From: DATMYQ01 sp035560935
GTDB lineage: Bacteria > Bacillota > Negativicutes > Sporomusales > Sporomusaceae
Length of the DNA: 5,953 bases
Direction: 5' to 3'
Assembly: GCA_035560935.1 (NCBI GenBank)
Contig: DATMYQ010000293.1
Span: 1 to 5,953, forward strand
The notes under the pieces were generated by a model. The model saw only the letters and a list, made by a program, of their open reading frames with translations. It ran no database searches and was not told where the DNA came from. Below, piece after piece: positions 5,934 to 5,953 of the stretch. The translations under genes and the position numbers were made by a program. Each line of letters opens with the position of its first letter. The first letter of the stretch is position 1.

Positions 5934-5953
5934 TATTATAAATGGTTTAACTA

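Overview
The window holds one compact heat-shock operon on the + strand, dnaK - dnaJ - clpB. AT-rich regulatory DNA lies on the left (1-221) and a strong intrinsic terminator closes it on the right (5854-5888). The three products form a complete protein-disaggregation team. The DnaK Hsp70 (627 aa) binds exposed hydrophobic segments. The J-protein (333 aa) stimulates its ATPase and delivers substrates. The ClpB Hsp100 (868 aa) threads aggregated polypeptides through its central pore with DnaK help. No grpE or hrcA is present, so the nucleotide-exchange factor must be encoded elsewhere.

The regulatory signals point to a Firmicute (Bacillota). Two direct heptad repeats close to the CtsR operator (RGTCAAA-NAN-RGTCAAA) lie upstream of dnaK, at 1-17 and 92-108. 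At the right edge, a sigma-H-like promoter overlaps a perfect 0A box (TGTCGAA), which suggests a spore former. The GC-rich coding sequence with AT-rich spacers would suit a spore-forming Negativicute or a moderately GC-rich clostridial lineage, but the exact taxon is a guess. No CIRCE element was seen, so control looks CtsR-type rather than HrcA-type.

Layout: 1-64 may hold the start of a divergent minus-strand gene (weak evidence) together with heptads of the first CtsR-like site. 92-108 holds the second CtsR site, 114-143 a likely extended -10 promoter, and 167-184 a small leader hairpin. dnaK (222-2105) is followed by a 94-bp gap with a perfect 13-bp stem-loop that has no U-tract, and possibly a secondary promoter. 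Then come dnaJ (2200-3201), a 23-bp gap, clpB (3225-5831), the terminator, and the promoter region of an unseen downstream gene.

The most notable points are: the Hsp70/J-protein/Hsp100 team in one apparently CtsR-controlled unit; a DnaK that carries the 'Gram-negative' N-terminal insert and reads like a cyanobacterial DnaK despite Firmicute-type regulation; and a CbpA-like J-protein with only half a zinc finger (two CxxC motifs instead of four). I found no entirely new system. The novelty is in the architecture and ancestry of this chaperone operon.
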